Assembly (NCBI GenBank): GCA_029251265.1
Contig: JAQXDR010000148.1
Coordinates: 1 to 50,706, forward strand
Origin: Pseudoprimorskyibacter sp.
GTDB taxonomy: Bacteria > Pseudomonadota > Alphaproteobacteria > Rhodobacterales > Rhodobacteraceae
Direction: 5' to 3'
DNA length: 50,706 nt
Shown here one piece after another: positions 38,167 to 48,225 of the stretch; within the stretch, counting starts at the first letter, position 1, and every line of letters starts with the position of its first letter. The notes below the pieces were generated by a model. That model saw nothing but the letters and a program-made list of their open reading frames with translations. It did no database searches and had not been told where the DNA came from. The translations under genes were made by a program, and so were the position numbers.

Positions 38167-38228
38167 GGACCTGTCCTTTGATTATATTTGTTTGACCATA
38201 GTGTATGTGGTGTTTGGCGCGCTTCAAG

Positions 38229-38966
38229 TCAGTCTTGATGCCGCGCCCATCGCACCATTTGACGCAGGATGCCATGCAACATCTGGACGTCAGCACGGGT
38301 CAGGGGCATGCGGCTCCAGAAATTGCGCAGATTACGGATCATACCTGCGGCTTTTGTTTCCGGAAAAAAGAACCCTGCCTCGGTCAGCTGTTTTTCATAA
38401 TGATCCGCAAGCTTTTCAATTTCAATCTGAGCTGCCCACTCACCGCCGGCAAGCTCGTCTTGTCGCGCAGGGGGCTGATCCGCCAATCGACGCCATTCAT
38501 ACCCCATAAGAAGCGCGCATTGCGCGAGGTTAAGTGACGCAAATTCCGGATTGACCGGCACAGTCACAATTGCATTGGCGACAGCGATGTCATCATTTTC
38601 AAGCCCCGAACGTTCGGGTCCGAACAAAACAGCCACCTTTTCACCTTTCGCAAGACGCGCATGTGCTTCGGCCATCGCTCCTTGCGGGGAATACACCGGC
38701 TTTGTCAAACCGCGTGGTCGGGCCGTTGTGGCAAAAACATAATGACAGTCAGCGACAGCATCTGCTGTGGTGGGATAGACTTGTGCTGCATCCAGCAAAC
38801 GCCCCGCGCCAGACGACATTGCAACGGCCCGCGGGTTAGGCCACCCATCACGCGGTGCGACCAGACGCATCCGGTCTAAACCAAAATTCCACATCCCCCG
38901 CGACGCCGCGCCAATGTTTTCGCCCATTTGGGGACGGACAAGAACAAACGCAGGTTGGGATGTCAT
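38229..38966 (-). CDS. TrmJ-type SPOUT RNA methyltransferase
   Basis: A 245-residue SPOUT methyltransferase. RPQMGENIGAASRGMWNFGL is the N-terminal motif; SAM-binding knot: KVAVLFGPERSGLENDDI and VPVNPEFASLNLAQCALLMG. TrmJ 2'-O-methylates position 32 of tRNAs; the exact target here is inferred. The C-terminal part with AGMIRNLRNFWSRM is typical of this subfamily. Confidence 0.9.
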   Translation of the reverse strand: MTSQPAFVLVRPQMGENIGAASRGMWNFGLDRMRLVAPRDGWPNPRAVAMSSGAGRLLDAAQVYPTTADAVADCHYVFATTARPRGLTKPVYSPQGAMAEAHARLAKGEKVAVLFGPERSGLENDDIAVANAIVTVPVNPEFASLNLAQCALLMGYEWRRLADQPPARQDELAGGEWAAQIEIEKLADHYEKQLTEAGFFFPETKAAGMIRNLRNFWSRMPLTRADVQMLHGILRQMVRWARHQD

Positions 38967-39376
38967 GAAGTAGCTTTCTTTTGATCCGGGACAGGAATTT
39001 TGTCTATGCGAATAAATGTAGTCAGGTAGAAGCCGTTTACCGCGCTCGACCAGTTAAGAGCAAGTCCCCACAAGCTGAGCATGTCATGCCATACGGACGC
39101 GATTTCAAAAAAAACGGCCCAGATATCCTTGTATCTTTCATCCAAAGAGACATCTGTTTGGATACATGCACCAGTCCATTTATCTTTAGAAAATCAATCA
39201 GTCTTGGCAATCAAATAACGGATCCGAGCGCGGCAACTTTGTCCAAATGCACGGGCGTCGCAAAACTACGTCATGGCCTGTTTTGTCGACAACAGCCCAC
39301 ATACCACGACCCAACCATGGTCAAACGCAAACTTGGACGCTAAAGAGGCCCTAACCAAAGTTCCAAGGAGCCGGAA
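38967..39376. other. Intergenic region, TrmJ to ThiE-like
   Basis: A divergent gap of 410 bases. Two open readings cross it: plus 38981-39343 (120 residues) and minus 38963-39145 (60 residues, TTG start, one hydrophobic stretch). Neither has a ribosome site or recognisable family. AAGGAG lies just before the ThiE-like start. I see no clear promoter. Confidence 0.35.
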
Positions 39377-39997
39377 ATGGCCGATACCGAGCAGCCACAA
39401 ATTTATCTTGTAACCCCGCCGACAATCAATTTGTCAGAGTTCCCTAACAAATTGGCCGCCGTTCTCGATGCGGTAGACGTGGCCTGCTTGCGGCTTGCTT
39501 TTGCTGGTGGAGACGAAGACGCTTTGTCACGTGCAGCGGATATACTTCGCGACGTCGCACATCAGCGTGATGTTGCTGTGGTCATTGACCAGCATTTGGT
39601 TCTGGCACAACGGTTGGGGCTAGACGGCGTGCACCTGCTGGACACCCGCAGCGTGCGCACTGCGCGAAACGATTTGGGCAAAGACGCCATCGTTGGTGCC
39701 TTTGCAGGAACATCACGTCATGACGGCATAGCTGCCTGCGAAGCGGGCGCAGATTACGTCAGCCTCGGCCCCGTCGGACAAAGCAGCTTGGGCAATGGCG
39801 CGCCAGTCGATCCAGACGTATTCGCCTGGTGGAGCGAAATGATTGAAATCCCCGTTGTTGCAGAGGGTGCGCTGACCCCAGAACTAGTCAAAAACATTGC
39901 CTCCGTTGTCGATTTTGTTGCCATAGGAGATGAAATCTGGTCAACAGAAGATCCTGCTACAGCGCTGGCGACTTTTGTGAGTGCTACGGCCGGTTAA
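39377..39997 (+). CDS. ThiE-like TIM-barrel protein with degenerate active site
   Basis: A 206-residue TIM barrel of the thiamine phosphate synthase/TenI family. The fold signature is clear (VVIDQHLVLAQRLGLDGVHL, AGADYVSLGPV, EIPVVAEGAL). But the usual Q-x-R-x-K motif on strand 2 reads ACLRLAFAG, and the loop after GPV lacks the TxTK phosphate-binding residues (reads GQSSLGNGAP). It is probably not a standard thiamine phosphate synthase. Start at ATG with AAGGAG about seven bases upstream. Convergent with chpT. Confidence 0.75.
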   Translation: MADTEQPQIYLVTPPTINLSEFPNKLAAVLDAVDVACLRLAFAGGDEDALSRAADILRDVAHQRDVAVVIDQHLVLAQRLGLDGVHLLDTRSVRTARNDLGKDAIVGAFAGTSRHDGIAACEAGADYVSLGPVGQSSLGNGAPVDPDVFAWWSEMIEIPVVAEGALTPELVKNIASVVDFVAIGDEIWSTEDPATALATFVSATAG

Positions 39998-40079
39998 TAT
40001 GCACCTTGCTTGCACAACGGCCAAGTCACGATTTCCTCAAATACATCGGCATTGAATCAATGGACAACCTGCGCGGCTT

Positions 40080-40682
40080 TTAAGCGTCTATCTCAATCGA
40101 CACGGTATCGGGCGTATTTTTGACCCGAAGCAAGGCATCATGCTCTGTTATCAGGGCTGGCAGTAATACAAACTGAACTTTTGATGGCGACAGGATTGAC
40201 GATGTTGCGCCAGAGAGGGAATCCCACAATCCGCTATCGATCTGGATATGGGGACCTGTGCCTGATATTTTCCATGCTGTTGCATCCTGTCGGACAACGA
40301 TTTCCCCGCCGCGTGGTAACGCGACCTCTAAGCACATGATAGCAAGCATTGCCAATTGTGCCTGCATACGGCTTGCATTGCCTGCGTCCCACACCATTTT
40401 GATCCGTCCGCCTCGACTTATGTCAGACAAAATCGCTTGCAAATCACGTTGCGCCACGTTTTGGTCAGGGCTGGACTGACCAAATGCGATACGAAACAGC
40501 TTTATGCGTGCCATTGCCGCGTCAACGCTTTCCCGGATCAGTTCCATTTCCGGACTAACCACATTCTCTCCGCCCAATTCAAGTAACTCGAGACCATTGT
40601 TGATGGCACCAATTGGACTAACTAGATCATGACAGATGCGCGATCCGATAAGAGCCGCTAAAGTATTTGGCGTAGCAGTCAT
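40080..40682 (-). CDS. chpT: ChpT-type histidine phosphotransferase
   Basis: A 200-residue HPt-like protein. It has the helix with the phospho-accepting histidine, GSRICHDLVSPIGAINNGLE, and a degenerate ATPase-like second domain without nucleotide motifs. ChpT passes phosphate from CckA to CtrA and CpdR; in R. capsulatus this relay is needed for gene transfer agent maturation and release. I use the ATG at 40682, as homologues begin MTATPNTLAALIG-like; the frame extends upstream to 40793. It diverges from DUF3553 by 27 bases. Confidence 0.85.
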   Translation of the reverse strand: MTATPNTLAALIGSRICHDLVSPIGAINNGLELLELGGENVVSPEMELIRESVDAAMARIKLFRIAFGQSSPDQNVAQRDLQAILSDISRGGRIKMVWDAGNASRMQAQLAMLAIMCLEVALPRGGEIVVRQDATAWKISGTGPHIQIDSGLWDSLSGATSSILSPSKVQFVLLPALITEHDALLRVKNTPDTVSIEIDA

Positions 40683-40709
40683 GACCTTGATCCAAAACAG
40701 GAGAGCACC

Positions 40710-40895
40710 TTGAACGACCTGAATGCATTTCTCACTCCCGGTATGGTGGTCACCCATCCAGACAGACCCGATTGGGGTCGTGGCCAGGTGCAATCCAACA
40801 TTGCGGGACGGATTACTGTAAACTTTGAAGAAACTGGTAAAGTAGTCATAGATGGATCACGCATTCTGTTGTTTCCGGTGTTCGACGTGTCGTGA
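40710..40895 (+). CDS. DUF3553 protein
   Basis: A 61-residue DUF3553 protein (HPDRPDWGRGQVQSNIAGRI, then TVNFEETGKVVID), a small beta-barrel-like domain also found at the end of some UvrD-type helicases. It begins at TTG 40710 with AGGAG seven bases before. The promoter must lie inside chpT. A terminator follows at 40907. The role is unknown; the chpT neighbourhood is often seen in relatives. Confidence 0.85.
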   Translation: MNDLNAFLTPGMVVTHPDRPDWGRGQVQSNIAGRITVNFEETGKVVIDGSRILLFPVFDVS

Positions 40896-40906
40896 GCTTG
40901 CATATG

Positions 40907-40932
40907 CTGGTGTGATGCACCAGTGATTTTTT
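40907..40932 (+). terminator. Terminator of the DUF3553 gene
   Basis: CTGGTG-TGATG-CACCAG followed by TGATTTTTT, twelve bases after the DUF3553 stop. A short stem with a good T-run, a plausible intrinsic terminator. Confidence 0.7.
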
Positions 40933-41010
40933 CACTGTGGATACATTCGGCAACTAAATCATGGCGATTTGCTAACCCATTATCCAGACCTTGGTTTTGC
41001 AGTGGAATAG

Positions 41011-41025
41011 TTAACAGAGGGTTAC
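41011..41025 (+). promoter_or_regulatory. CtrA-like site upstream of olsB
   Basis: TTAA-CAGAGGG-TTAC matches the CtrA consensus TTAA-N7-TTAA at seven of eight positions. It lies 79 bases before the olsB start. It may place ornithine lipid synthesis under CtrA; a chance match is also possible. Confidence 0.35.
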
Positions 41026-41103
41026 ACGGTTGGGTGCATTGGTTGCATAAAGTCGCCTGATTGCCTATGTCGTTCTAACCGTGTCTTTGGTAGCTCCGCC
41101 CTT

Positions 41104-41865
41104 ATGACTTTTTCAGAGCCAAAATTTTTGGTCCGTTTGGCCCGCAATGATCATGAAATCCGCGCCGCTCAACGCCTGCGCTACGACATTTTTGTGCGCG
41201 AACTGGGCGGCGACGGTCCGATGGTCGACCATGCTGCCCAGATCGAAACAGACCGTTTTGATTGTTACGCAGATCATCTTCTTTTGATCGATAGCGCTTT
41301 GCCAGACGAACCTGTCGTCGGCGTCTACCGCCTGCTGCCAGACGACAGAGCCAAGGCAGCGGGGCAATTCTATTCCGAAAACGAATACGACCTGTCTCCC
41401 TTGCGAAAAAGCGGATTACGCCTTTTGGAACTGGGTAGATCTTGCCTGCATCCGGATTACAGGGGCGGTGTTGCCATGTATCATATGTGGCAGGCTCTAG
41501 CGCGATACGTCGAAAAGCATGACCTACAGGTCCTGTTTGGGGTCGCCAGTTTTCATGGAACCAATGTAGCGTCGCTTGCCCATCCTTTGTCACAGCTACA
41601 TGACCGACATCTTGCTCCGCCTGAGTTACGCGTGCGGGCCCACGAGTATACCGCGATGAACCTTCTGTCGACCGATGCGATCGAGCGCCGCCGTGCAGCG
41701 GTTGAAACACCAGCATTGATTAAGGGTTATCTGCGTCTTGGAGGATTTGTCGGAGATGGTGCCTATGTCGATCATGCTTTTAACACAACAGATGTCTGCC
41801 TGATCCTTGATACGAAAAGAATGAATGCACGCCAGCGCAGCATTTATACAGGAGAGCGCGCATGA
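41104..41865 (+). CDS. olsB: Ornithine acyltransferase OlsB
   Basis: A 253-residue GNAT-like enzyme that adds a 3-hydroxyacyl chain to ornithine, first step of ornithine lipid synthesis. Family motifs: AAQRLRYDIFVRELGGDG, ETDRFDCYADHLLLID, LELGRSCLHPDYRGG and FGVASFHGTN. The end overlaps olsA by four bases, so the two form a transcription unit, as in Rhodobacter. Confidence 0.92.
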   Translation: MTFSEPKFLVRLARNDHEIRAAQRLRYDIFVRELGGDGPMVDHAAQIETDRFDCYADHLLLIDSALPDEPVVGVYRLLPDDRAKAAGQFYSENEYDLSPLRKSGLRLLELGRSCLHPDYRGGVAMYHMWQALARYVEKHDLQVLFGVASFHGTNVASLAHPLSQLHDRHLAPPELRVRAHEYTAMNLLSTDAIERRRAAVETPALIKGYLRLGGFVGDGAYVDHAFNTTDVCLILDTKRMNARQRSIYTGERA

Positions 41866-42689
41866 CCCCTTGGGCCGGTGTGCCCGATCCAGAGTGGCCC
41901 CAGATCAGCCTGCGCGCCTGGCTACGCATTTTTGCAAAGGGTTTCTGTTTGGCAGGCGTCGTTTTTGGCGGGTTGGCCGTTCTTCTGTTGACGCGACTGA
42001 TCGAACGCCCATTTTATGGGCTTCATCGCCCTATTACGCCTCACATCACAGTCACAGTATGCCGCATTGCGTTGTTTATCATAGGTCTTTCTGTGGTGCG
42101 CCGTGGAACACCTTTGCATGAGCCCGGGGCCATGGTGGTCAACCACGCCTCTTGGCTGGATGTTTTTGTTCTCAACAGCTCTCGCGCTCTTTATTTTGTG
42201 TCGAAGGCCGAAGTCGCATCATGGCCCGGTATAGGGTGGCTTGCCCGAGCGACAGGCACTTTATTCATCCGCCGAGATCCGCGCGAGGCAATGGTCCAGA
42301 GGCAAGCTATGGAAAATCGACTTTTGGCCGGGCATCAGCTTTTGTTTTTTCCCGAGGGAACCTCGACCGACGGTCGCCGTGTATTGAAATTCCGAAGCAC
42401 ATTGTTTGCAGCCTTTTTTTCGGATGCACTGCATCATGCCGTGTCGTTGCAGGCCGTCAGTATGATCTATCATGCGCCACGTGATGCAGATGTACGTTTT
42501 TACGGATGGTGGGGTGATATGAGCTTTGGGCGGCATCTGCTGATGGTGCTTGCGTCCCCACGCCACGGTCATGTGGAATTGATCTACCACCCCCCGATCC
42601 GGGTGGATGCCTATCCAAATCGCAAATCGCTGGCGGCCACGCTTGAGGCGCAGGTCCGCAACGGCCACCCTGCCCTGAACACGCTTTAG
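41862..42689 (+). CDS. olsA: Lyso-ornithine lipid acyltransferase OlsA
   Basis: A 275-residue PlsC-type acyltransferase, second enzyme of ornithine lipid synthesis, membrane bound. HX4D motif VVNHASWLDVFVL; FIRRDPREAM and the EGTS motif FPEGTSTDGRRVLKFRS. One hydrophobic segment is at about 25-50 (AGVVFGGLAVLLL). Starts inside olsB (ATGA). Confidence 0.92.
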   Translation: MTPWAGVPDPEWPQISLRAWLRIFAKGFCLAGVVFGGLAVLLLTRLIERPFYGLHRPITPHITVTVCRIALFIIGLSVVRRGTPLHEPGAMVVNHASWLDVFVLNSSRALYFVSKAEVASWPGIGWLARATGTLFIRRDPREAMVQRQAMENRLLAGHQLLFFPEGTSTDGRRVLKFRSTLFAAFFSDALHHAVSLQAVSMIYHAPRDADVRFYGWWGDMSFGRHLLMVLASPRHGHVELIYHPPIRVDAYPNRKSLAATLEAQVRNGHPALNTL

Positions 42690-42794
42690 GTCCCTACGCT
42701 GAAGAACAGCTCGGGACATTTCGTTTCGTCAAAGCCGGCTGTTTCAGACACGCACACTCAGGAAAAATAAAGATGCCAGACAAAGGCCCGCACA

Positions 42795-44060
42795 CTAGTT
42801 TCTGATCGTCCCGTCGCCGGATACCAGGTATTTAAATGAGGTCAGCTGTTCTGCTCCCACTGGACCGCGTGCATGCATTTTGCCTGTTGCGATGCCAATT
42901 TCCGCGCCCATACCAAATTCACCACCGTCGGCAAATTGGGTGGATGCATTGTGCATCAAAATGGCACTGTCCAATTGGGCGAAAAAGGCACCAACAGCGG
43001 CATCATCCTCGGTAACAATGCAGTCAGTATGCTGACTTCCGTACTGGCGAATGTGGGTAATGGCGTCGGAAAGATCATCGACCACACGTGCAGCGATGAT
43101 CATATCAAGAAATTCCTTGCCCCAGTCACCATCTGTGGCGGGAACCACGCCAGGAATTTTCTGCAGATCAGGATCGCCACGCACCTCGACACCTGCCTCC
43201 AAAAGAGCCTGAACAGCCGCCTTACCCACAGTGTCCAACACAGAACGATGTATCAGTAAACATTCCGCAGCGCCGCAGATCCCAGTGCGTCGCGTCTTGG
43301 CATTCAACACCACACGCAACGCCTTTTCCAGATCGGCAGCGGCATCCAAATACACATGGACGATGCCCTCAAGATGCGCAAATACAGGCACCCGCGCCTC
43401 GCGCTGAACAAGACCCACCAACCCCTTGCCACCACGCGGGACAATCACATCGATGTAATCTGTCATTTTCAGCATTTCAGAAACTGCGGTCCGGTCCCGT
43501 GTCGGCACGCGCTGAATAGCATCCCTAGGCAAACCAGCCGCATCCAGCCCCTCAACAAGGCAGGTATGGATAGCACCCGCACTGTGAAAGCTTTCCGAGC
43601 CTCCGCGCAGGATGACAGCGTTGCCAGCCTTTAGGCACAAGGCCCCTGCGTCTGCGGTCACATTAGGGCGGGACTCGTAGATCACACCAATCACCCCCAA
43701 CGGCGTTCGCACCCGCTTGATCTGTAATCCAGAGGGACGATCCCAATCCGCGATAACCTCTCCGACAGGATCATTCTGTTGGGCTACCGTGCGCAATCCA
43801 TTCGCCATGGACTGAATGCGTGGGCCGTCCAGCATCAATCGGTCCATCATCGCAGACGACAGTCCTTTGGATCGCCCGAATTCCAAATCCTGCGCGTTAG
43901 CGGAAATGATTTCGGAACGGCGTGACCATACGGCATCTGCCGCCGCCATCAAAGCCTGCGTTTTGGCCTCTGGCGTCGCCACAGCCAGATGTGACGCCGC
44001 ATCGCGTGCGCGCTGGCCAAGATCCAGCATTAAATCGGAGATAGCAACAGTTTCAGACAT
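42795..44060 (-). CDS. proA: Glutamate-5-semialdehyde dehydrogenase
   Basis: A 421-residue gamma-glutamyl phosphate reductase, proline synthesis step 2. Catalytic Cys in [61 protein letters not shown] are diagnostic. It follows proB by 21 bases and ends the obgE-proB-proA unit. Confidence 0.97.
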   Translation of the reverse strand: MSETVAISDLMLDLGQRARDAASHLAVATPEAKTQALMAAADAVWSRRSEIISANAQDLEFGRSKGLSSAMMDRLMLDGPRIQSMANGLRTVAQQNDPVGEVIADWDRPSGLQIKRVRTPLGVIGVIYESRPNVTADAGALCLKAGNAVILRGGSESFHSAGAIHTCLVEGLDAAGLPRDAIQRVPTRDRTAVSEMLKMTDYIDVIVPRGGKGLVGLVQREARVPVFAHLEGIVHVYLDAAADLEKALRVVLNAKTRRTGICGAAECLLIHRSVLDTVGKAAVQALLEAGVEVRGDPDLQKIPGVVPATDGDWGKEFLDMIIAARVVDDLSDAITHIRQYGSQHTDCIVTEDDAAVGAFFAQLDSAILMHNASTQFADGGEFGMGAEIGIATGKMHARGPVGAEQLTSFKYLVSGDGTIRN

Positions 44061-44081
44061 CAGCGTTTCCTATAGCGAGGG

Positions 44082-45200
44082 TCAAAGGGCCATATCATCA
44101 CGGTGAATTAGGACCGCGCGTCCCGAGTATCCCAGAAGACCCTCAATTTGCGAAGAATGGTGGCCTTGGATCAAACGCGCCTCTGATGAGGTGTAGCGCG
44201 ATAGTCCCTGGCCCAGCACACCATCAGGTCCAGTGATCGTGACAGGCTCTCCGCGACCAAATTCGCCGGTCACATCACGGACCCCGGCAGGCAAAAGCGA
44301 TGTGCCACGCGCCAAGGCACGCACCGCGCCCGAATCGATTGTCAACACGCCCCTTGGCTTCATCGCTGCAATCCACCCCTTACGGGCTGCACGCGGATCA
44401 CCTTCGGCAATGAACCATGTGGCGCGCGCGCCGGTTTCCAGCGCACGCAAAGGACGTGTTACGGACCCTTCAGTGATGACCATAGCACATCCCGCAGCCG
44501 TGGCTGTCCGCGCGGCCATTACCTTAGTTTTCATACCGCCTTTGGACAATCCAGACCCGGCATCACCAGCCATTGCTTCGATTTCAGGTGTGATATTTTC
44601 AATAACTGGAAACCATTTTGCGGCCTTATCGGTGGTTGGGTTGGCGCTGTAGAAGCCGTCTACATCAGACAGTAGCACCAACACCTCTGCGCCAACTGTT
44701 ACAGCCATCTGCGCTGCCAGCCGATCATTATCCCCGTATCGGATTTCATCCGTTGCAACGGTATCGTTTTCATTGACAATCGGGACAGTGCCCAAAGACA
44801 AAAGCGTTTCAAGCGTTGCTCTGGAATTCAGGTACCGGCGGCGGTTTTCGCTATCTTCAAGCGTGACCAGCACCTGTGCGGCGGTCAGTGCGTGTGGAGC
44901 CAGAGCCTCTTGATAGGCCCGCGCAAGCTGGATTTGCCCCACGGCAGCCGCGGCTTGGGATTGTTCCAACGCAAGCGGTCCTGCCGGCAAGCTTAATACC
45001 TGCCGACCCAAGGCGATCGACCCTGACGATACCAAAACCACGTCAGCACCGCGTGCTCGAAGCGCCGCAACGTCTTGGGCCAAGCCCGTCAACCAAGCCG
45101 CACGCAAAGACCCGGTGGTTCGATCCACCAACAAGGCGGACCCTATCTTAATCACAACGCGACTTGCCGTCGTCAATGATGTTTCAGTCAGGGGCGCCAC
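44082..45200 (-). CDS. proB: Glutamate 5-kinase
   Basis: A 372-residue kinase, proline synthesis step 1. Amino acid kinase part: [12 protein letters not shown] at about residues 14-25, [36 protein letters not shown]-terminal PUA domain starts around residue 275 ([20 protein letters not shown]). Start GTG with AGAGGA upstream; overlaps the end of obgE by 13 bases. Confidence 0.97.
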   Translation of the reverse strand: MAPLTETSLTTASRVVIKIGSALLVDRTTGSLRAAWLTGLAQDVAALRARGADVVLVSSGSIALGRQVLSLPAGPLALEQSQAAAAVGQIQLARAYQEALAPHALTAAQVLVTLEDSENRRRYLNSRATLETLLSLGTVPIVNENDTVATDEIRYGDNDRLAAQMAVTVGAEVLVLLSDVDGFYSANPTTDKAAKWFPVIENITPEIEAMAGDAGSGLSKGGMKTKVMAARTATAAGCAMVITEGSVTRPLRALETGARATWFIAEGDPRAARKGWIAAMKPRGVLTIDSGAVRALARGTSLLPAGVRDVTGEFGRGEPVTITGPDGVLGQGLSRYTSSEARLIQGHHSSQIEGLLGYSGRAVLIHRDDMAL

Positions 45201-46222
45201 GTGTCTTCCTCTTTGGGGGGATTTTTAGCTGCCCGCGCATCATCAATCTGTGCCTGCAAAGCCCGCAAAATTTGTGTTGTGCCCTCACCACTGGCACCCG
45301 ACATCATATGAACATGCGTGCCCACTTCGGCCTGAAGTTCATCCCTCAGAAAGCTGCGTTCTTCGTCGTCAAGGGCGTCAATCTTGTTCAAGACAACGAT
45401 GCGTGGCTTGCCTTCCAGTCCCGCGCCATAGGCTTTGATTTCACCTAAAATTGTTTGATAGTCCTCGATAAGGCTGCCTGACGTCCCATCGACAAGGTGC
45501 AACAACGCAACGCAGCGCTCCACATGTCCAAGGAATAAATCCCCCAAACCGCGGCCTTCATGTGCGCCTTCGATCAAACCGGGTATATCCGCAACGACAA
45601 ACTCGCGGTTATCTACACCAACAACGCCAAGATTGGGATACAGCGTTGTAAACGGATAATCTGCAATCTTGGGCCGTGCATTTGAAGTGGCGGCCAGAAA
45701 CGTGGATTTGCCTGCGTTGGGCAGCCCCAGCAATCCAATATCGGCAATCAGTTTCAAGCGTAACCAGATGGTTCTGTCTACGCCAGGCTGCCCTGGATTC
45801 GAACGACGTGGTGCTTGGTTGGTCGAGGATTTGAAATGCAGATTCCCCCAGCCTCCGTTACCGCCTCGTGCCAGAGGGATGCGTTGTCCAACAGTCGTTA
45901 GGTCAGCTATCACCGTTTCCTGATCTTCATCCAAAACTTCGGTCCCAACGGGCAGCTTAAGCACGATGTCTCCACCGTCAGCGCCGGTCCGCTGGCGTCC
46001 CATACCAGGGCGACCATCATCAGCAAAATAGTGTTGCTGATAGCGAAAATCTATAAGGGTGTTTAAACCGTCAACAGCCTCAGCGTAGACTGTTCCACCC
46101 CCACCACCATCGCCACCATCAGGACCGCCGTATTCGATGAATTTTTCACGTCGGAAGCTGATGCATCCGTTGCCGCCTGCTCCTGATCGAATATAGACCT
46201 TACACAGATCGAGGAATTTCAT
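45188..46222 (-). CDS. obgE: GTPase ObgE/CgtA
   Basis: A 344-residue Obg GTPase, acting in ribosome assembly and stress response. Glycine-rich Obg domain in residues 1-158 ([20 protein letters not shown]); G domain with [17 protein letters not shown], the switch [16 protein letters not shown], and NKID. It lacks a long C-terminal OCT domain, as in many alphaproteobacteria. First gene of the unit with proB and proA. Confidence 0.97.
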   Translation of the reverse strand: MKFLDLCKVYIRSGAGGNGCISFRREKFIEYGGPDGGDGGGGGTVYAEAVDGLNTLIDFRYQQHYFADDGRPGMGRQRTGADGGDIVLKLPVGTEVLDEDQETVIADLTTVGQRIPLARGGNGGWGNLHFKSSTNQAPRRSNPGQPGVDRTIWLRLKLIADIGLLGLPNAGKSTFLAATSNARPKIADYPFTTLYPNLGVVGVDNREFVVADIPGLIEGAHEGRGLGDLFLGHVERCVALLHLVDGTSGSLIEDYQTILGEIKAYGAGLEGKPRIVVLNKIDALDDEERSFLRDELQAEVGTHVHMMSGASGEGTTQILRALQAQIDDARAAKNPPKEEDTWRP

Positions 46223-46475
46223 TACAGATCGCCTTTGTTATGGTATCGCGCGGGTGTATCAGGCTGCGCGAGAACTTCAAATGGGTTTGCGGGTTGAGCG
46301 GCTGGACAAGCACAAAAGCACCCACATTACCAAATTCTGATCCTGTCGCAAAATGCGCCAAAGCCATCGCGACCTGGGCCACCCATAGGCCAATCGCGTA
46401 CTATATTGATCGCAACGCTCAAAAAACTGAACACAACATGTGCGATACCCATACTGCATGCTAACCGGACCGAAG

Positions 46476-47021
46476 TCAGGTACTTCCCATCTTTCGCAGA
46501 TATGTCCAAGTCTGCACATTTGCATTTCGTGCGACTGAGAATGACTCTGCGTCGCCGATGTATTCGAAACCAGCATTAGTCAGGACCCGTGCCGATGCTG
46601 GATTATCCTGAAAGACATTGGCAAATATTGTACAGTTTCTGAGCGGATTTGATTCTAGCAAGGCCTTCACCGCAGCGCGGGCTACCCCGCTGTTCCAATG
46701 TGGCGGGCCCACCCAGTAGCCGATTTCAGATTGACCACGATCCAATATTTTGAGCGAAATAAGACCCATACATTCTGGAAGACCAGTTCGTAGACCATCC
46801 ATGACCCAAACGATTTCTTCGCGGTCCGAGCAACAGGCTTGAGCAATAAACGCATCTATCGCCCCCGGCGGCATCGGATGCGGAATCCGAGAAGTCATGA
46901 GCGCCACTCTTTTGTCGCTTGCATAATAGCTCAGCAGTCCCTTGTCCGATACGCGAACTGGGCGTAGATCGAACAGCTCGGTTGCGATGCTCGATTGCGT
47001 TTTGGTCTGATCGAGGCTCAT
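46476..47021 (-). CDS. GNAT family acetyltransferase
   Basis: A 181-residue GNAT of the RimJ/RimL type (Acetyltransf_3). DLRPVRVSDKGLLSYYASDK, then IGYWVGPPHWNSGVARAAVK with the acetyl-CoA loop, and ENPAS-like FQDNPASARVLTNAGFEYIG. Target unknown. It sits between rpmA and obgE, a place where relatives often carry one or two GNAT genes. The 253-base stretch after it (46223-46475) has no convincing gene. Confidence 0.85.
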   Translation of the reverse strand: MSLDQTKTQSSIATELFDLRPVRVSDKGLLSYYASDKRVALMTSRIPHPMPPGAIDAFIAQACCSDREEIVWVMDGLRTGLPECMGLISLKILDRGQSEIGYWVGPPHWNSGVARAAVKALLESNPLRNCTIFANVFQDNPASARVLTNAGFEYIGDAESFSVARNANVQTWTYLRKMGST

Positions 47022-47135
47022 GAAAGCGCCTCCTCTTTATAGTGAGCGTGACACATCTTTTTCCGAAAGAACACTGCCGTCTGTTCCGGAGCCGTTCACA
47101 TCCAGCCTAACCCAAGACTGCTTCAGCCAGGAAAA

Positions 47136-47169
47136 CGAAAAAGGGGACTAGCGTTGCCGCTGGTCCCCT
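47136..47169 (-). terminator. rpmA terminator
   Basis: On the minus strand AGGGGACCAGCG, loop GCAA, CGCTAGTCCCCT then TTTTTCG. An 11-pair stem with one mismatch, GNRA loop and U-run. A strong intrinsic terminator 31 bases after the rpmA stop, so the GNAT gene needs its own promoter or readthrough. Confidence 0.85.
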
Positions 47170-47199
47170 GGGTCATATACAGTGCCTTGGGTCTGGCGG

Positions 47200-47469
47200 T
47201 TATTCTGCGGCCTCAGCCATTGGAGCCACCGAAATAAATGTTCGGCCTTTGAGGCCTTTGGAGAAGGTTACCGCACCTTCCAATGTGGCAAAGATTGTGT
47301 GGTCTTTGCCCATTCCAACGCCTTCGCCTGGCCAAAACTTTGTTCCACGCTGGCGGACGATAATATTACCGGGGATCGCGCGCTGACCACCGTAGAGCTT
47401 TACGCCCAAGCGCCGGCCGGCACTGTCACGTCCGTTACGGGATGAACCACCTGCTTTTTTGTGTGCCAT
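47200..47469 (-). CDS. rpmA: 50S ribosomal protein L27
   Basis: An 89-residue L27 near the peptidyl transferase centre. [20 protein letters not shown] at the start, then LGVKLYGGQ and [20 protein letters not shown]. It follows rplU by 14 bases and ends at a strong terminator. Confidence 0.98.
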   Translation of the reverse strand: MAHKKAGGSSRNGRDSAGRRLGVKLYGGQRAIPGNIIVRQRGTKFWPGEGVGMGKDHTIFATLEGAVTFSKGLKGRTFISVAPMAEAAE

Positions 47470-47483
47470 GGGTCAGTCTCCTT

Positions 47484-48089
47484 CTATTCGGCGATCTGGG
47501 CTTTGGCCTGATCGACCCAACCCTCGCGTTCGATACGGCCCTTAAACGACAACTTTTCGTTATAGGCGGCGATGTCTTCTTCTGTCCACGCAGCGATTTG
47601 CGCGAAACTGGTCACGCCTGCTGCCAATAGTTTTTTCTCAAGCGCTGGACCCACTCCGGACAACACCTTAAGGTCATCCGAAGATGCAATCGCGTCCGTG
47701 GCTGGTGCAACATCAGCGACCATTCCAGTCGACGATCCAGTACCAACCGCGGCTTTGACGCCAGTATCATTAGCACCCTCAGTCAAAATGGACGTTACAC
47801 GCACAAGCGTCAATTGCTGACGGTGGCCCCGTGTCCGTTTTGAACTGTGCTTACGGCGACGCTTCACGAAAGTGATTACTTTATCGCCTTTGACCTGATC
47901 AACAACTTCGGCCTGCACTGCCGCTCCGTCGACCAAGGGTGCTCCGACGATGGTGGTGTCTCCACCAAGCATCAAAACATGATTAAATTGCACAGTTTCA
48001 CCTGCATCAGCAGCCAGCTTTTCCACCCGGAGCGTATCGCCCGACTGGACCTTGTACTGTTTGCCACCGGTTTTCATCACCGCAAACAT
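47484..48089 (-). CDS. rplU: 50S ribosomal protein L21 with C-terminal extension
   Basis: A 201-residue L21. Residues 1-103 are the normal protein ([18 protein letters not shown], then [18 protein letters not shown]). It is followed by a linker rich in Ala, Gly, Thr and Ser, and a helix-hairpin-helix-like domain ([36 protein letters not shown]) at about 135-201. The same arrangement is common in this family. The ATG at 48089 gives the standard L21 start; the open frame reaches 48161. Confidence 0.96.
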   Translation of the reverse strand: MFAVMKTGGKQYKVQSGDTLRVEKLAADAGETVQFNHVLMLGGDTTIVGAPLVDGAAVQAEVVDQVKGDKVITFVKRRRKHSSKRTRGHRQQLTLVRVTSILTEGANDTGVKAAVGTGSSTGMVADVAPATDAIASSDDLKVLSGVGPALEKKLLAAGVTSFAQIAAWTEEDIAAYNEKLSFKGRIEREGWVDQAKAQIAE

Positions 48090-48225
48090 ATCGGTCTTCC
48101 TTATCGTTTCGCGTTCTGTGGTCCCAGCGATCGGCGTTTTCGGGCTTTTTAGAGAGCCCACCTCGAACAGCGCATGTCAAAAACTAAAAAGGGCGGGTTA
48201 AAGCGCTCCTCGTACAGTGTGCGCG

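Noticed and set aside
46277-46576. Minus open frames of 99 and 60 codons after the GNAT gene
   Set aside because: They overlap the end of the acetyltransferase gene, have Trp/Arg-rich or random composition and no ribosome site.
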